This document shows, piece after piece, positions 45,173-52,916 of a DNA stretch of 64,000 nucleotides. The translations under genes and the position numbers were made by a program. Position 1 is the first letter of the stretch. Every line of letters starts with the position of its first letter. Source of the stretch: Streptomyces lienomycini (GTDB lineage: Bacteria; Actinomycetota; Actinomycetes; Streptomycetales; Streptomycetaceae); the NCBI RefSeq assembly GCF_027947595.1, contig NZ_CP116257.1, forward strand, positions 3,038,001 through 3,102,000, read 5' to 3'. The notes beneath the pieces were generated by a model that made no database searches, was not told where the DNA came from, and saw only the letters and a list, made by a program, of their open reading frames with translations.

Positions 45173-46336
45173 TCACCCGTCCTGTCGGACCCGGGCCCAA
45201 CTGCCGTCCCTCGCCGACCGCGTCATGGCCTCCAGCACGGTCGCGCTGTGGACGGCGTCCGGCAGGGTGGCGCCGTACGGGGTGCCCTCCGCGATCGACC
45301 GCAGGAAGCGGTGGGCCTCCACCACCTTCAGGTCGTCGTAGCCCATGGCGTTGGCGGCGCCCGGCTGGAAGGCGGCGAACTCGCCGTGCCCGGGGCCGAC
45401 GTACACGGTGCTGACGGACTGGTCCTGGTACTCCGTGCCGCGGCTGACGCCCAGTTCGTTCATGCGGCGGAAGTCCCAGAACACGGCGCCCCGGGTGCCG
45501 TGCACCTCGAAGCCGTAGTTGTTCTGCTCGCCCACCGACACCCGGCAGGCCTCCAGGACGCCGCGGGCGCCGGAGGCGAAGCGCAGCAGGCAGCTGACGT
45601 AGTCCTCGTTCTCGACCGGTCCCGGCTCGCCGCCCGCGGCCCGTGAGTGGCCCGCCGTGGCGGCGGTGGGGCGTGCGCGCTCGGGCAGGAAGACCGCGGT
45701 GTCGGCGGTCAGCGACGTGATCTCGCCGAGCAGGAAACGGGCCAGGTCCGCGCCGTGCGAGGCCAGGTCCCCCAGCACACCGCTGCCGCCGCGCTCGCGC
45801 TCGAACCGCCACGTCAGCGCGCCCTCGGGATGCGCCGCGTAGTCACTGAAGAGCCGGATACGGGCGTGGGTGACGGAGCCGATCTCCCCGGCGGCGATCA
45901 GGTCGCGGGCCGCCTCCACGGCGGGCGCGTTGCGGTAGTTGAAGCCGACCGTCCCCTGCACACCGGCCTTGGCCACCGCGTCCGCCACCGCGCGGGCGTC
46001 CCCGGCGGTCAGTCCGACCGGCTTCTCGATCCAGACGTGCTTGCCCGCCTCGGCCATCGCGACGGCGATCTCGCGGTGCAGGAAGTTGGGGGCCGTGATG
46101 CTGACCGCCCGGATCCGCGGGTCCGCGGCCACCTCCCGCCAGTCGCGGGTCGTCGAGGCGAACCCGAACTGCGCGGCGGCCTCCTCGGCCCGTCCCGGCA
46201 CCTCCTCGGCGACCGTCACGAGCTCCGGGCGCAGCGCGAGGTGCGGGTAGTGGTGCCGGACGCGGGCGTACGCCTGGGTGTGCACCCGGCCCATCCAGCC
46301 GAAACCGACGACGGCGACACCGAGTGCCTCGACCAT
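45173..46336 (-). CDS. Gfo/Idh/MocA-family oxidoreductase
   Basis: 387-residue NAD(P)-dependent sugar dehydrogenase: VVGFGWMGRVHTQAYARV, HVWIEKPVGLTAGDARAV (EKP Lys) and SGVLGDLASHGADLARFLLG with Asp/His. It differs from iolG by a longer C-terminal region. ATG 46336 is chosen with GAGGGG upstream. Divergent from the FadR-type regulator across a 183-bp region with several repeats. Confidence 0.86.
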   Translation of the reverse strand: MVEALGVAVVGFGWMGRVHTQAYARVRHHYPHLALRPELVTVAEEVPGRAEEAAAQFGFASTTRDWREVAADPRIRAVSITAPNFLHREIAVAMAEAGKHVWIEKPVGLTAGDARAVADAVAKAGVQGTVGFNYRNAPAVEAARDLIAAGEIGSVTHARIRLFSDYAAHPEGALTWRFERERGGSGVLGDLASHGADLARFLLGEITSLTADTAVFLPERARPTAATAGHSRAAGGEPGPVENEDYVSCLLRFASGARGVLEACRVSVGEQNNYGFEVHGTRGAVFWDFRRMNELGVSRGTEYQDQSVSTVYVGPGHGEFAAFQPGAANAMGYDDLKVVEAHRFLRSIAEGTPYGATLPDAVHSATVLEAMTRSARDGSWARVRQDG

Positions 46337-46401
46337 GAGAGCGCCCCTCTTCGGACCTGTCCGTGATCTGTTCAGGCCACCCTGTGCGGGCGCAGGCATC
46401 A

Positions 46402-46490
46402 TGTCAACCGTTTGACAGGACAAAGATGAGCCGAGCCCCTGCGCAATGCGAACGAAATTGTTGACAATCCTGTCTGGCTGGATTTACGTT
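46402..46490. promoter_or_regulatory. Divergent promoter region with overlapping dyads
   Basis: TGTCAA-CCGT-TTGACA (46402-46417) overlaps TTGACAGGACAA (46412-46423), whose complement TTGTCCTGTCAA differs by one base from the site at 45112. Next come TTGT-TG-ACAA (46458-46467) and GACA-ATCC-TGTC (46463-46474). TTGACA at 46461 and TACGTT at 46485 form a plausible plus-strand promoter for the regulator at 46520, spaced 18 bp, so autorepression is likely. Confidence 0.62.
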
Positions 46491-46519
46491 CGACAGGCAC
46501 TCACTCAGGGAGGGCGGCC

Positions 46520-47170
46520 ATGCCGAACCAAGCCCGTCCGGGCACCGGGGAACAGGCCAAGCAGCTTGCGCTCGGGCAGCTGCGGCAGGCGATCCTGCGC
46601 GGCGACATGGCACCCGCGCAGCGGCTGGTGGAGAACGAACTCGCCGAGCAGTTCGGCGTGACCCGGGCCAGCATCCGGGCCGCGCTGATCGACCTGGAGT
46701 CCCAGGGGCTCGTCGAACGCATCCGCAACCGCGGGTCGCGGGTGCGGGTGGTGACGGTGGAGGAGGCGGTCGCCATCACCGAGTGCCGGCTGGTCCTCGA
46801 AGGGCTCTGCGCGGCCAAGGCCGCCGCCGCCGTCGACGACGGGCAGATCGCCCGGCTGAAGGACCTCGGCTCGGCGATGCGCAGGGCCGTGGCCGGCGGC
46901 GAACCGCTCGCCTACTCGGATCTCAACCACGAACTCCACGCCCGTATCCGGGAGTTCTCCGGCCAGCTGACGGCCGTTGAGCTGCTGGAGCGGCTCAACG
47001 CCCAACTGGTTCGGCACCGCTTCCAGTTGGCGTTGCGTCCGGGGCGCCCGCAGCAGTCCCTGAAGGAGCACCTGGCCATGATCGAGGCGATCGGGGCCAG
47101 GGACCCACAGGCCGCCGAGGCGGCCGTCCGGGCCCACCTCACCAGTGTGATCGAGGCGCTGCGCGACTGA
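46520..47170 (+). CDS. GntR-family regulator, FadR/FCD type
   Basis: 216-residue regulator. Winged helix at residues about 12-75 (LALGQLRQAILRGDMAPAQR, FGVTRASIRAALIDLESQGL) and a C-terminal all-helical FCD domain with likely metal His residues (DLNHELHARI, LKEHLAMIEAI, VRAHLTSVIEAL). Divergent from the Gfo/Idh gene; downstream are the 4-oxalomesaconate genes. It may control either set, with operators discussed at 45112 and 46402. Confidence 0.87.
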   Translation: MPNQARPGTGEQAKQLALGQLRQAILRGDMAPAQRLVENELAEQFGVTRASIRAALIDLESQGLVERIRNRGSRVRVVTVEEAVAITECRLVLEGLCAAKAAAAVDDGQIARLKDLGSAMRRAVAGGEPLAYSDLNHELHARIREFSGQLTAVELLERLNAQLVRHRFQLALRPGRPQQSLKEHLAMIEAIGARDPQAAEAAVRAHLTSVIEALRD

Positions 47171-47231
47171 CACGCGCGACCGAGGCACACACCGGGGCGG
47201 GCGCCACCTGTCCACCGAGGAGATTCCATCC

Positions 47232-47465
47232 ATGACGTACGGCAACGCGCCCGCCGCCATCGCGCCGGCCGCCTCGCGCGGGGAGAGGGGCACCGTCGCC
47301 TGCCCGACCTACGCCGAGCGCGGCGAGTCCGCCAGGGCCCGGCGCGAGGGGAGGAAGCCGGCGGAGACCAAGCACGACGCGGGCCCCGACCAGGGGCTCG
47401 CGCACCGGGCCATGGCCGAGGCGTACCCGCGCCCGTACCCGCAGATCGCGAAGGAGTCGGCATGA
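47232..47465 (+). pseudogene. Remnant of a PIG-L-type 4-oxalomesaconate hydratase (GalB-like)
   Basis: A 77-codon open frame that joins two separate pieces of a roughly 250-residue family. AASRGERGTVACPTYAERGE with SARARREGRKPAETK matches the early region (family: CLTYGERGESARAWREG), and HDAGPDQGLAHRAMAEAY with PRPYPQIAKESA matches the C-terminus. The N-terminal zinc motif and about 170 middle residues are gone, in frame. Leu-to-Pro, Gly-to-Ala and Trp-to-Arg changes at conserved places suggest decay. Its stop overlaps the next start. Identification is from memory of the family. Confidence 0.72.
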
Positions 47466-48169
47466 GCGGCGTCGTCGTCACCAACCCGCCCAAGGCCGCC
47501 GCCGAGGACGTCGAGGCGCTCGCCGGGTACGGCGTGGCCACCGTGAGCGAGGCCATGGGCCGCACCGGCCTGCTCGGACCGGAGATCCGCCCCGTCCAGC
47601 AGGACGTGCGGGTCGCGGGCACCGCCGTCACCGTGCTCAGCTGGCCCGGCGACAACCTGATGATCCATGCCGCCGTGGAGCAGTGCGGCGAGGGCGACAT
47701 CCTGGTCGTCACCACCACCTCCCCGTCCACCGACGGCATGTTCGGCGAGCTGTTCGCCACCGCCCTCCAACGGCGCGGGGTGCGGGGCCTGGTCACGGGC
47801 GCGGGCCTGCGTGACACCCAGGAGCTGCGGGAGATGGGCTTCGCCGCCTGGTCCCGCGCCGTGTCCGCGCAGGGAACCGTCAAGGCCACCGGCGGCTCGG
47901 TCAACGTGCCGGTCGCCGTGGACGGCCGGGTGATCCGCCCCGGAGACGTGATCGTCGCCGACGACGACGGCGTGGTGGTCGTCCCCCGGGAGCGCGCCCG
48001 GCAGGTCGCCGAGGCGTCCGAGGCCCGCGAGAGGAAGGAGGCCGCCACCCGCGCCGCCTTCGTCGACGGCCAACTCGGCCTCGACCGCTACGGACTGCGC
48101 GACAAGCTGCGGCAACTCGGCGTCACCTACCAGTCGTACGACGAGTACACCGCCGGGGAGCGGTCGTGA
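47462..48169 (+). CDS. 4-carboxy-4-hydroxy-2-oxoadipate aldolase/oxaloacetate decarboxylase (RraA-like)
   Basis: 235-residue RraA/HMG-aldolase-fold protein. Active-site elements seen are VATVSEAMGRTGLL, GDNLMIHAAVEQCGEGDIL, GLVTGAGLRDTQEL and the metal site VIVADDDGVVVVPRER. It splits the product of the oxalomesaconate hydratase into pyruvate and oxaloacetate (protocatechuate/gallate meta pathway). ATG 47462 overlaps the remnant's stop. Intact despite loss of the preceding enzyme. Confidence 0.85.
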   Translation: MSGVVVTNPPKAAAEDVEALAGYGVATVSEAMGRTGLLGPEIRPVQQDVRVAGTAVTVLSWPGDNLMIHAAVEQCGEGDILVVTTTSPSTDGMFGELFATALQRRGVRGLVTGAGLRDTQELREMGFAAWSRAVSAQGTVKATGGSVNVPVAVDGRVIRPGDVIVADDDGVVVVPRERARQVAEASEARERKEAATRAAFVDGQLGLDRYGLRDKLRQLGVTYQSYDEYTAGERS

Positions 48170-49299
48170 CCGGCACCGACACCGACACGGGAATCGAGGA
48201 GGTGCGCTGCACACTGATGCGCGGCGGCACCTCCAAGGGCGCCTACTTCCTCGCCGCCGACCTGCCCGCCGACCCCGGCGCCCGGGACGACCTGCTCCTG
48301 CGGACCATGGGCAGCCCCGACCCGCGCCAGATCGACGGCCTGGGCGGCGCGCACCCGCTGACCAGCAAGGTCGCCGTGGTCTCCGGATCGGCCGACCCGG
48401 ACGCGGACGTCGACTACCTGTTCCTCCAGGTCGCCGTGGACGCGCCCGAGGTCACCGACCGGCAGAACTGCGGCAACCTCCTCGCCGGGGTGGGCCCGTT
48501 CGCCGTGGAGCGCGGGCTCGTGCCGGCCGGGGACGCCGAGACGTCCGTACGCATCCGCATGCGCAACACCGGCGAACTGGCCGTCGTGACCTTCCCGACC
48601 CCGGGCGGCCGCGTCGACTACACGGGGGACACCGCGATATCCGGCGTGCCCGGCACCGCCGCCGCGGTCGTCATCGAGTTCCCGCGGGGCGCCGGCCCGC
48701 TGCTGCCCACGGGCAACGTCCGCGACACCGTCGCCGGCACCGAGGTGACCTGCGTCGACAACGGCATGCCGGTCGTCCTGATCCCCGCCGCCGCGCTGGA
48801 GGTCACCGGGTACGAGACGCCCGCGGAACTGGAGCGGGACACCGCCCTCGCCGACCGGCTCCGCGAGATCCGGCTGGCCGCCGGGCACGCGATGGGCCTC
48901 GGCGACGTCGAGGGCGCCACCGTGCCCAAGCTGACCCTCCTCGCCCCGCCCCGGGACGGGGGCGCGGTCACCACCCGCACCTTCATCCCCGTGCGCTGCC
49001 ACACCTCCATCGGCGTCCTGGGCGCCGCGAGCGTGGCGGCAGGGCTGCGCGTCCCCGGCGGCGCGGGAGAGGGCATCGCCCTGCTCCCCGAGTCCGGCGA
49101 CCCGGTCCGCGTGGAACACCCCACCGGCTTCCTGGAGGTCGCCGTCGACCTCGACCCCGGCCCGCTCGTGGTCCGGCGTACCGCCGTCGTACGCACCGCG
49201 CGCAAGCTCTTCGACGGCGCCGTCTTCCCCCGGCCGGCCGCGACGGCACCGCGGCCCGCACAACGCCCTGGAGGCCGCCACGGCTCCGCGCCTCGGTGA
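48166..49299 (+). CDS. 4-oxalomesaconate tautomerase (PrpF/LigU-like)
   Basis: 377-residue PrpF-fold isomerase. N-terminal CTLMRGGTSKGAYFLAADLP and QIDGLGGAHPLTSKVAVV are diagnostic; NCGNLLAGVGPFAVE follows. It moves the double bond in 4-oxalomesaconate before hydration. Start GTG 48166 overlaps the aldolase stop by 4 nt. The last 25 residues (after KLFDGAVFPRP) look out of family and overlap another coding-like frame, so the 3' end may have been altered. Confidence 0.82.
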   Translation: MTGTDTDTGIEEVRCTLMRGGTSKGAYFLAADLPADPGARDDLLLRTMGSPDPRQIDGLGGAHPLTSKVAVVSGSADPDADVDYLFLQVAVDAPEVTDRQNCGNLLAGVGPFAVERGLVPAGDAETSVRIRMRNTGELAVVTFPTPGGRVDYTGDTAISGVPGTAAAVVIEFPRGAGPLLPTGNVRDTVAGTEVTCVDNGMPVVLIPAAALEVTGYETPAELERDTALADRLREIRLAAGHAMGLGDVEGATVPKLTLLAPPRDGGAVTTRTFIPVRCHTSIGVLGAASVAAGLRVPGGAGEGIALLPESGDPVRVEHPTGFLEVAVDLDPGPLVVRRTAVVRTARKLFDGAVFPRPAATAPRPAQRPGGRHGSAPR

Positions 49300-49414
49300 C
49301 AGCGCCCGTGTCGGCCACGCCGAGCTGTTCCCGCCCGACCCGGACGCGGGCGCCGCCTTCCTCAGCGGCCCCGCGCACGCCACCGCCGCGCCCCGAAAGG
49401 GCGCGGGGCAGTGA
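49259..49414 (+). pseudogene. Coding-like 3' fragment downstream of the tautomerase gene
   Basis: Fifty-one sense codons with strong Streptomyces third-position GC, no start of their own and a TGA at 49412: HNALEAATAPRLGDSARVGH then AELFPPDPDAGAAFLSGPAH. Just upstream this frame becomes non-coding. It overlaps the odd 3' end of the tautomerase. It reads as the C-terminal scrap of a gene otherwise deleted; I do not recognise the family. Confidence 0.45.
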
Positions 49415-49515
49415 CGTCGTACGCCTCCGCCGCGTGAGCGCGACCAGTCGCCACGCACCCGCGGCCGAACCGCGGTCCCCGGCGAGACGGCGCACTCCGT
49501 TCGGCCGGCCGCAGG

Positions 49516-50556
49516 TCACCGCCCCCGGCGGGACAACCACGCGGCGACCACCGCACCGGACACGTTGTGCCAGACGGAGAACACCGCGGCCGGCAACGCC
49601 GCCAGCGGGCTGAAGTGCGCCGTGGCCAGCGACGCGGCGAGGCCGGAGTTCTGCATGCCGACCTCGAAGGCCATGGCACGGCTGCCGGGCTCGCCCAGTC
49701 GGCCGAGGCGCCCCGCACCGTAACCGAGCGCGAGACCGAGCCCGTTGTGCAGCACGACGGCGACGAACACCAGCCCCGCGGCCGACTTGATGGCGTCCGC
49801 GCTGCCCGCCACGACCACCGCCACGATCACGGCGATCGTCAGCGCGGACAGCCAGGGCAGCGCCGGCAGCGCCCGCTGCACGTACCGTCCGGCGAGCAGC
49901 CGTACGACGACGCCCGCGAGGACCGGCAGCAGCACCGTCTTGAGGATGTCCGTGACCATGGACCCCGCGTCCACCGGAAGGTACTCGCCGGCCAGCAGCA
50001 GCGTCAGCGGCGGGGTGACCAGCGGCGCGACCAGCGTGGAGACGGTGGCGACGGAGACCGACAGGGCGACGTCGCCGCGCGCCAGGTAGGTCACCACGTT
50101 GGACGCCGTACCGCTGGGCGCGCAGCCCACCAGGATCACGCCCGCCGCGAGCTGCGGCGGAAGGTCGAGCAGGTGGGCGACGGCCCAGCCGAGCCCCGGC
50201 ATGATGACGTAGTGCGCGACCAGTCCGAGCGCCACCGCCCAGGGGCGCTTCGCGACACCGCGGAAGTCCTCCGGGGTCATGGTGATGCCCATGCAGAACA
50301 TCACGACGCCCAGCAGGTAGGGCACCGACTCGCCCCACCCGGTGAAACTGCCGGGGAGCAGCAGGCCGAGGGCGCCGGCCAGGAGGACGAGGACCGGGAA
50401 GACGGTCACGGCACGCCGCGCGGAGCGGTCGCCCGAGCCGTCGCCGCCGAGGTCCGCGGGTCGATCTGCCCGGTCGGGTCGACCGGGTCGTTCTGTTCCT
50501 TCGGTTCTTTCGGTACGCACCGTGCGAGACAACGCCTGGTGGGCGGCGTGACGCAA
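49516..50556 (-). CDS. Bile acid:sodium symporter-family (BASS) transporter
   Basis: 346 residues from TTG 50556, with nine or ten membrane segments. Family motifs are LGVVMFCMGITMTPEDFRG, VILVGCAPSGTASNVVTYLA and FEVGMQNSGLAASLA. BASS proteins import organic acids with sodium; here it might bring in an aromatic or dicarboxylic acid for the neighbouring module. The true start is uncertain: GTG 50520 and GTG 50409 (298 residues, beginning at the first membrane segment) are alternatives. Confidence 0.83.
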   Translation of the reverse strand: MRHAAHQALSRTVRTERTEGTERPGRPDRADRPADLGGDGSGDRSARRAVTVFPVLVLLAGALGLLLPGSFTGWGESVPYLLGVVMFCMGITMTPEDFRGVAKRPWAVALGLVAHYVIMPGLGWAVAHLLDLPPQLAAGVILVGCAPSGTASNVVTYLARGDVALSVSVATVSTLVAPLVTPPLTLLLAGEYLPVDAGSMVTDILKTVLLPVLAGVVVRLLAGRYVQRALPALPWLSALTIAVIVAVVVAGSADAIKSAAGLVFVAVVLHNGLGLALGYGAGRLGRLGEPGSRAMAFEVGMQNSGLAASLATAHFSPLAALPAAVFSVWHNVSGAVVAAWLSRRGR

Positions 50557-50679
50557 GGCCGTCTCGCGATGTGATCCACCCCGTGGAACGCGGCGCGGAC
50601 GGAGTACCGGCGACCCCGACCCGCCCCGCCGATGGGGTAGGCTTGACCAGCGCGATCACGGCGGAAGCGGATCACGCAC

Positions 50680-50753
<74 letters not shown>

Positions 50754-50761
50754 CGGTTGCG

Positions 50762-50797
50762 AAGGGTCTTCGCGGGCGGAAGCTCGCGGGGGCCCTT
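50762..50797 (+). terminator. Hairpin terminator after tRNA-Pro copy 3
   Basis: AAGGGTCTTCGCGG pairs with the downstream CGCGGGGGCCCTT (some G-U pairs) and is followed by TTCGT. Begins 9 nt after the tRNA. Confidence 0.72.
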
Positions 50798-50938
50798 TTC
50801 GTATGGCTTCCCGCGGTTCCTCTTGGTGGGTGGACACCCTCTTGACGCCCTCCTGGCGCCGTTCGACACTTCCCCAGTAATCCTAGTGAATTGGTAGGGA
50901 ATCGTGGGGCGCCTCCGCGCCCGCACCCGGGGAGAACC

Positions 50939-51613
50939 ATGACCGTCACACCGCTCACCCCTGCCCCCGCCTTCCGGGGACGGATCGGCCGCGACCCGCG
51001 CAGCGGCCACTACGCCGTACCGCGCCGCTACCGCCTCCACCTGTCACCCGGCCACGACGACTGTCTGGGCATCGCCGTCGTGCACGGCCTCCTCGGCCTG
51101 GACGAGATCTGTCCCGTGACCCTTCTGGACCCGCTGCCCGACCGCCCCGACGGCGGACACTCCGCACTGCGCCCCCTGTACGAGGCGAGCGCGCACCACT
51201 ACCGGGGACCGGCCGTCGCGCCGGTGCTCAGCGACGGCTGGTCGGGCCGGATCGTGAGCACGCACGCCCGCGACATCATGCGCGACCTCGCCCGGAGCTT
51301 CACCTCCGCCGCCGGCCCGGCGCTCTACCCGCGCGGCACCGAGGCGGAGATGGAAGCTGTCGAGGAACTGTGCGCGCGGACCGCCGACCCCGCGGCCCTG
51401 CCCGGCGTACTGGACCACCTGGAGCGGCGCCTGACCGCGCACTCCCACGTCCTGGGCGACCGGCTCACCGCGGCCGACGTCGAGGTGTGGGCGGCCCTCG
51501 TCCACCGCGACACCCCGCGGCGCGCGACCGCCCACCCCGCCCTGTGGGCCCACGTACGCCGACTGACCGCCCATCCGGCCTTCGGCCGCCACCTCACGGC
51601 CGGTCCCGCCTGA
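50939..51613 (+). CDS. Glutathione S-transferase-like protein (YqjG/ECM4-like)
   Basis: 224-residue protein with a thioredoxin-like N-terminal half and a GST C-terminal helical half (LERRLTAHSHVLGDRLTAAD). VLSDGWSGRIVSTHARDIM recalls the glutathionyl-hydroquinone reductase family, but the expected active-site Cys-Pro motif is absent; only Cys in HDDCLGIAV occupies the early region. Streptomyces lacks glutathione, so a mycothiol or non-enzymatic role is possible. ATG 50939 with GGGGAG upstream. Confidence 0.65.
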   Translation: MTVTPLTPAPAFRGRIGRDPRSGHYAVPRRYRLHLSPGHDDCLGIAVVHGLLGLDEICPVTLLDPLPDRPDGGHSALRPLYEASAHHYRGPAVAPVLSDGWSGRIVSTHARDIMRDLARSFTSAAGPALYPRGTEAEMEAVEELCARTADPAALPGVLDHLERRLTAHSHVLGDRLTAADVEVWAALVHRDTPRRATAHPALWAHVRRLTAHPAFGRHLTAGPA

Positions 51614-51629
51614 TCACCACGGACGAAAG

Positions 51630-51663
51630 GCCGTGTCCGCCGCCCCCCAGCGGCGGACACGGC
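51630..51663. terminator. Hairpin 1 between convergent GST-like and astacin-like genes
   Basis: GCCGTGTCCGCCGC pairs perfectly with GCGGCGGACACGGC over a 6-nt loop, 17 nt after the GST-like stop. Confidence 0.78.
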
Positions 51664-51666
51664 ATG

Positions 51667-51711
51667 GGCCGCGGAACGTCCGCCCTCCCCCGAAGGAGAC
51701 GTTCCGCGGCC
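51667..51711. terminator. Hairpin 2 between convergent GST-like and astacin-like genes
   Basis: GGCCGCGGAACGTC pairs perfectly with GACGTTCCGCGGCC over a 17-nt loop. Being symmetric, it can act on the minus-strand transcript from the astacin-like gene. Confidence 0.65.
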
Positions 51712-51765
51712 GGCCCCCGGCGCCGGACTGTGGCCACGGCACCCGGGTGACTGTGAGCCGCACGG

Positions 51766-52845
51766 TCACCAGCACATGACCGCGGTCTCGCCCGCGCCCC
51801 AACTGGAGTACAGGCGCACCCGGACGACATAGCGGCGGCCCTTGACGAAACGGGCCCTGATCGTGGCGTTGCGGGAGGTTCCCCCGTCGTCCTGTCCGAC
51901 GAGGTAGCGCGGCACGCCGTCCCGCTCCTCGAAGATGACGACGACGGCGTCGCTGTCGCCGAAGGTGCCCACCGTGTACTCGCGGGTCTCCGGCGGCTCC
52001 ACCCGGAAGTCGGCCTGCTCGCCGGGTCCGAGACCCAGCGGCACCGAGCGGAACGGCACCAGCGGACCCGGCCGGCCGGTGGGCGGGTACCAGCGCAGGG
52101 CGAACTCCTTGTCGGCGGCGGAGAGGGTGCCGGGCGGGTGCAGGCCCGAGCGGTAGTGCTCGGGCTCCAGTATCAGCCCCGAAGGGAAGGGGTACTCCAT
52201 GATCGACTGCGGGTCCCAGACCGGGCCGTTGGCCTCGTCGCCGTCGAGCTTGCGCAGGATGTTGTGGAACGTCCGCTCCCGGCTCCAGTGGTTCGGCGGA
52301 CCCGCCAGTTCGGCGTAGACCGCCTCGTCGTCCCACAGGATGCCGGCGAACGGACTCTGGTGCTCGTGCAGCATCCCGAGCGCGTGCCCGATCTGGTGCA
52401 GGGCCGTCGCGCGCTCACCCGGCGCGGTCAGGTCCCAGCCGAAGTTCATCGTACGGTCGTTCAGGCCCACCCGGAGCGCGTCCTTGCCCACCGCCGACCA
52501 GGAACCGTCGCCGGGCTGGAAGCCGATGCGCAGCTCCGCCTCCGACCGGTCGCGGACCTCTTCGAGATCGAGCCCGATGCCGAGGTCCCGCCACTCCCGG
52601 AAGCAGTCGCGCACCACGTCCCGCTGCTCGTCGGTCCCCACCCACGAACCCCGCCGCGGCCGTCCGGTGCCCGGCATCGGAACCACCGACGTGTCCGTGT
52701 CGCCACCGAGGAAGCAGTAGTGCAGCACGGTGCCGTTGACCCACATGCGCTGCCCGCCGACGAGCGCGGCGGCGCGCTCTGCGGCCAACCCCGGTGCGGG
52801 CACGGGGGCAGGCTGCTGCGCGAGCGAGCAGTAGCGTGCGGTCAT
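51766..52845 (-). CDS. Astacin-like (M12) metalloprotease homologue with altered HQxxH site
   Basis: 359 residues from ATG 52845. The zinc site reads ALHQIGHALGMLHEHQSP: three His ligands (150, 154, 160) and the Glu after the third are kept, but the catalytic Glu is Gln151. The Met-turn SIMEYPFPSG is present. Residues about 270-359 form a beta-rich domain resembling the PPC (pre-peptidase C-terminal) fold. No signal peptide is seen. Either catalysis is lost or very weak. TTG 52899 is an alternative start. Confidence 0.8.
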   Translation of the reverse strand: MTARYCSLAQQPAPVPAPGLAAERAAALVGGQRMWVNGTVLHYCFLGGDTDTSVVPMPGTGRPRRGSWVGTDEQRDVVRDCFREWRDLGIGLDLEEVRDRSEAELRIGFQPGDGSWSAVGKDALRVGLNDRTMNFGWDLTAPGERATALHQIGHALGMLHEHQSPFAGILWDDEAVYAELAGPPNHWSRERTFHNILRKLDGDEANGPVWDPQSIMEYPFPSGLILEPEHYRSGLHPPGTLSAADKEFALRWYPPTGRPGPLVPFRSVPLGLGPGEQADFRVEPPETREYTVGTFGDSDAVVVIFEERDGVPRYLVGQDDGGTSRNATIRARFVKGRRYVVRVRLYSSWGAGETAVMCW

Positions 52846-52916
52846 GGCCACCAGCGTGCCGCCCGCGCCCGCCCGGCGCCTGAGTCGGGGGCTACTCAAG
52901 TCACCCTGTATCAGGG

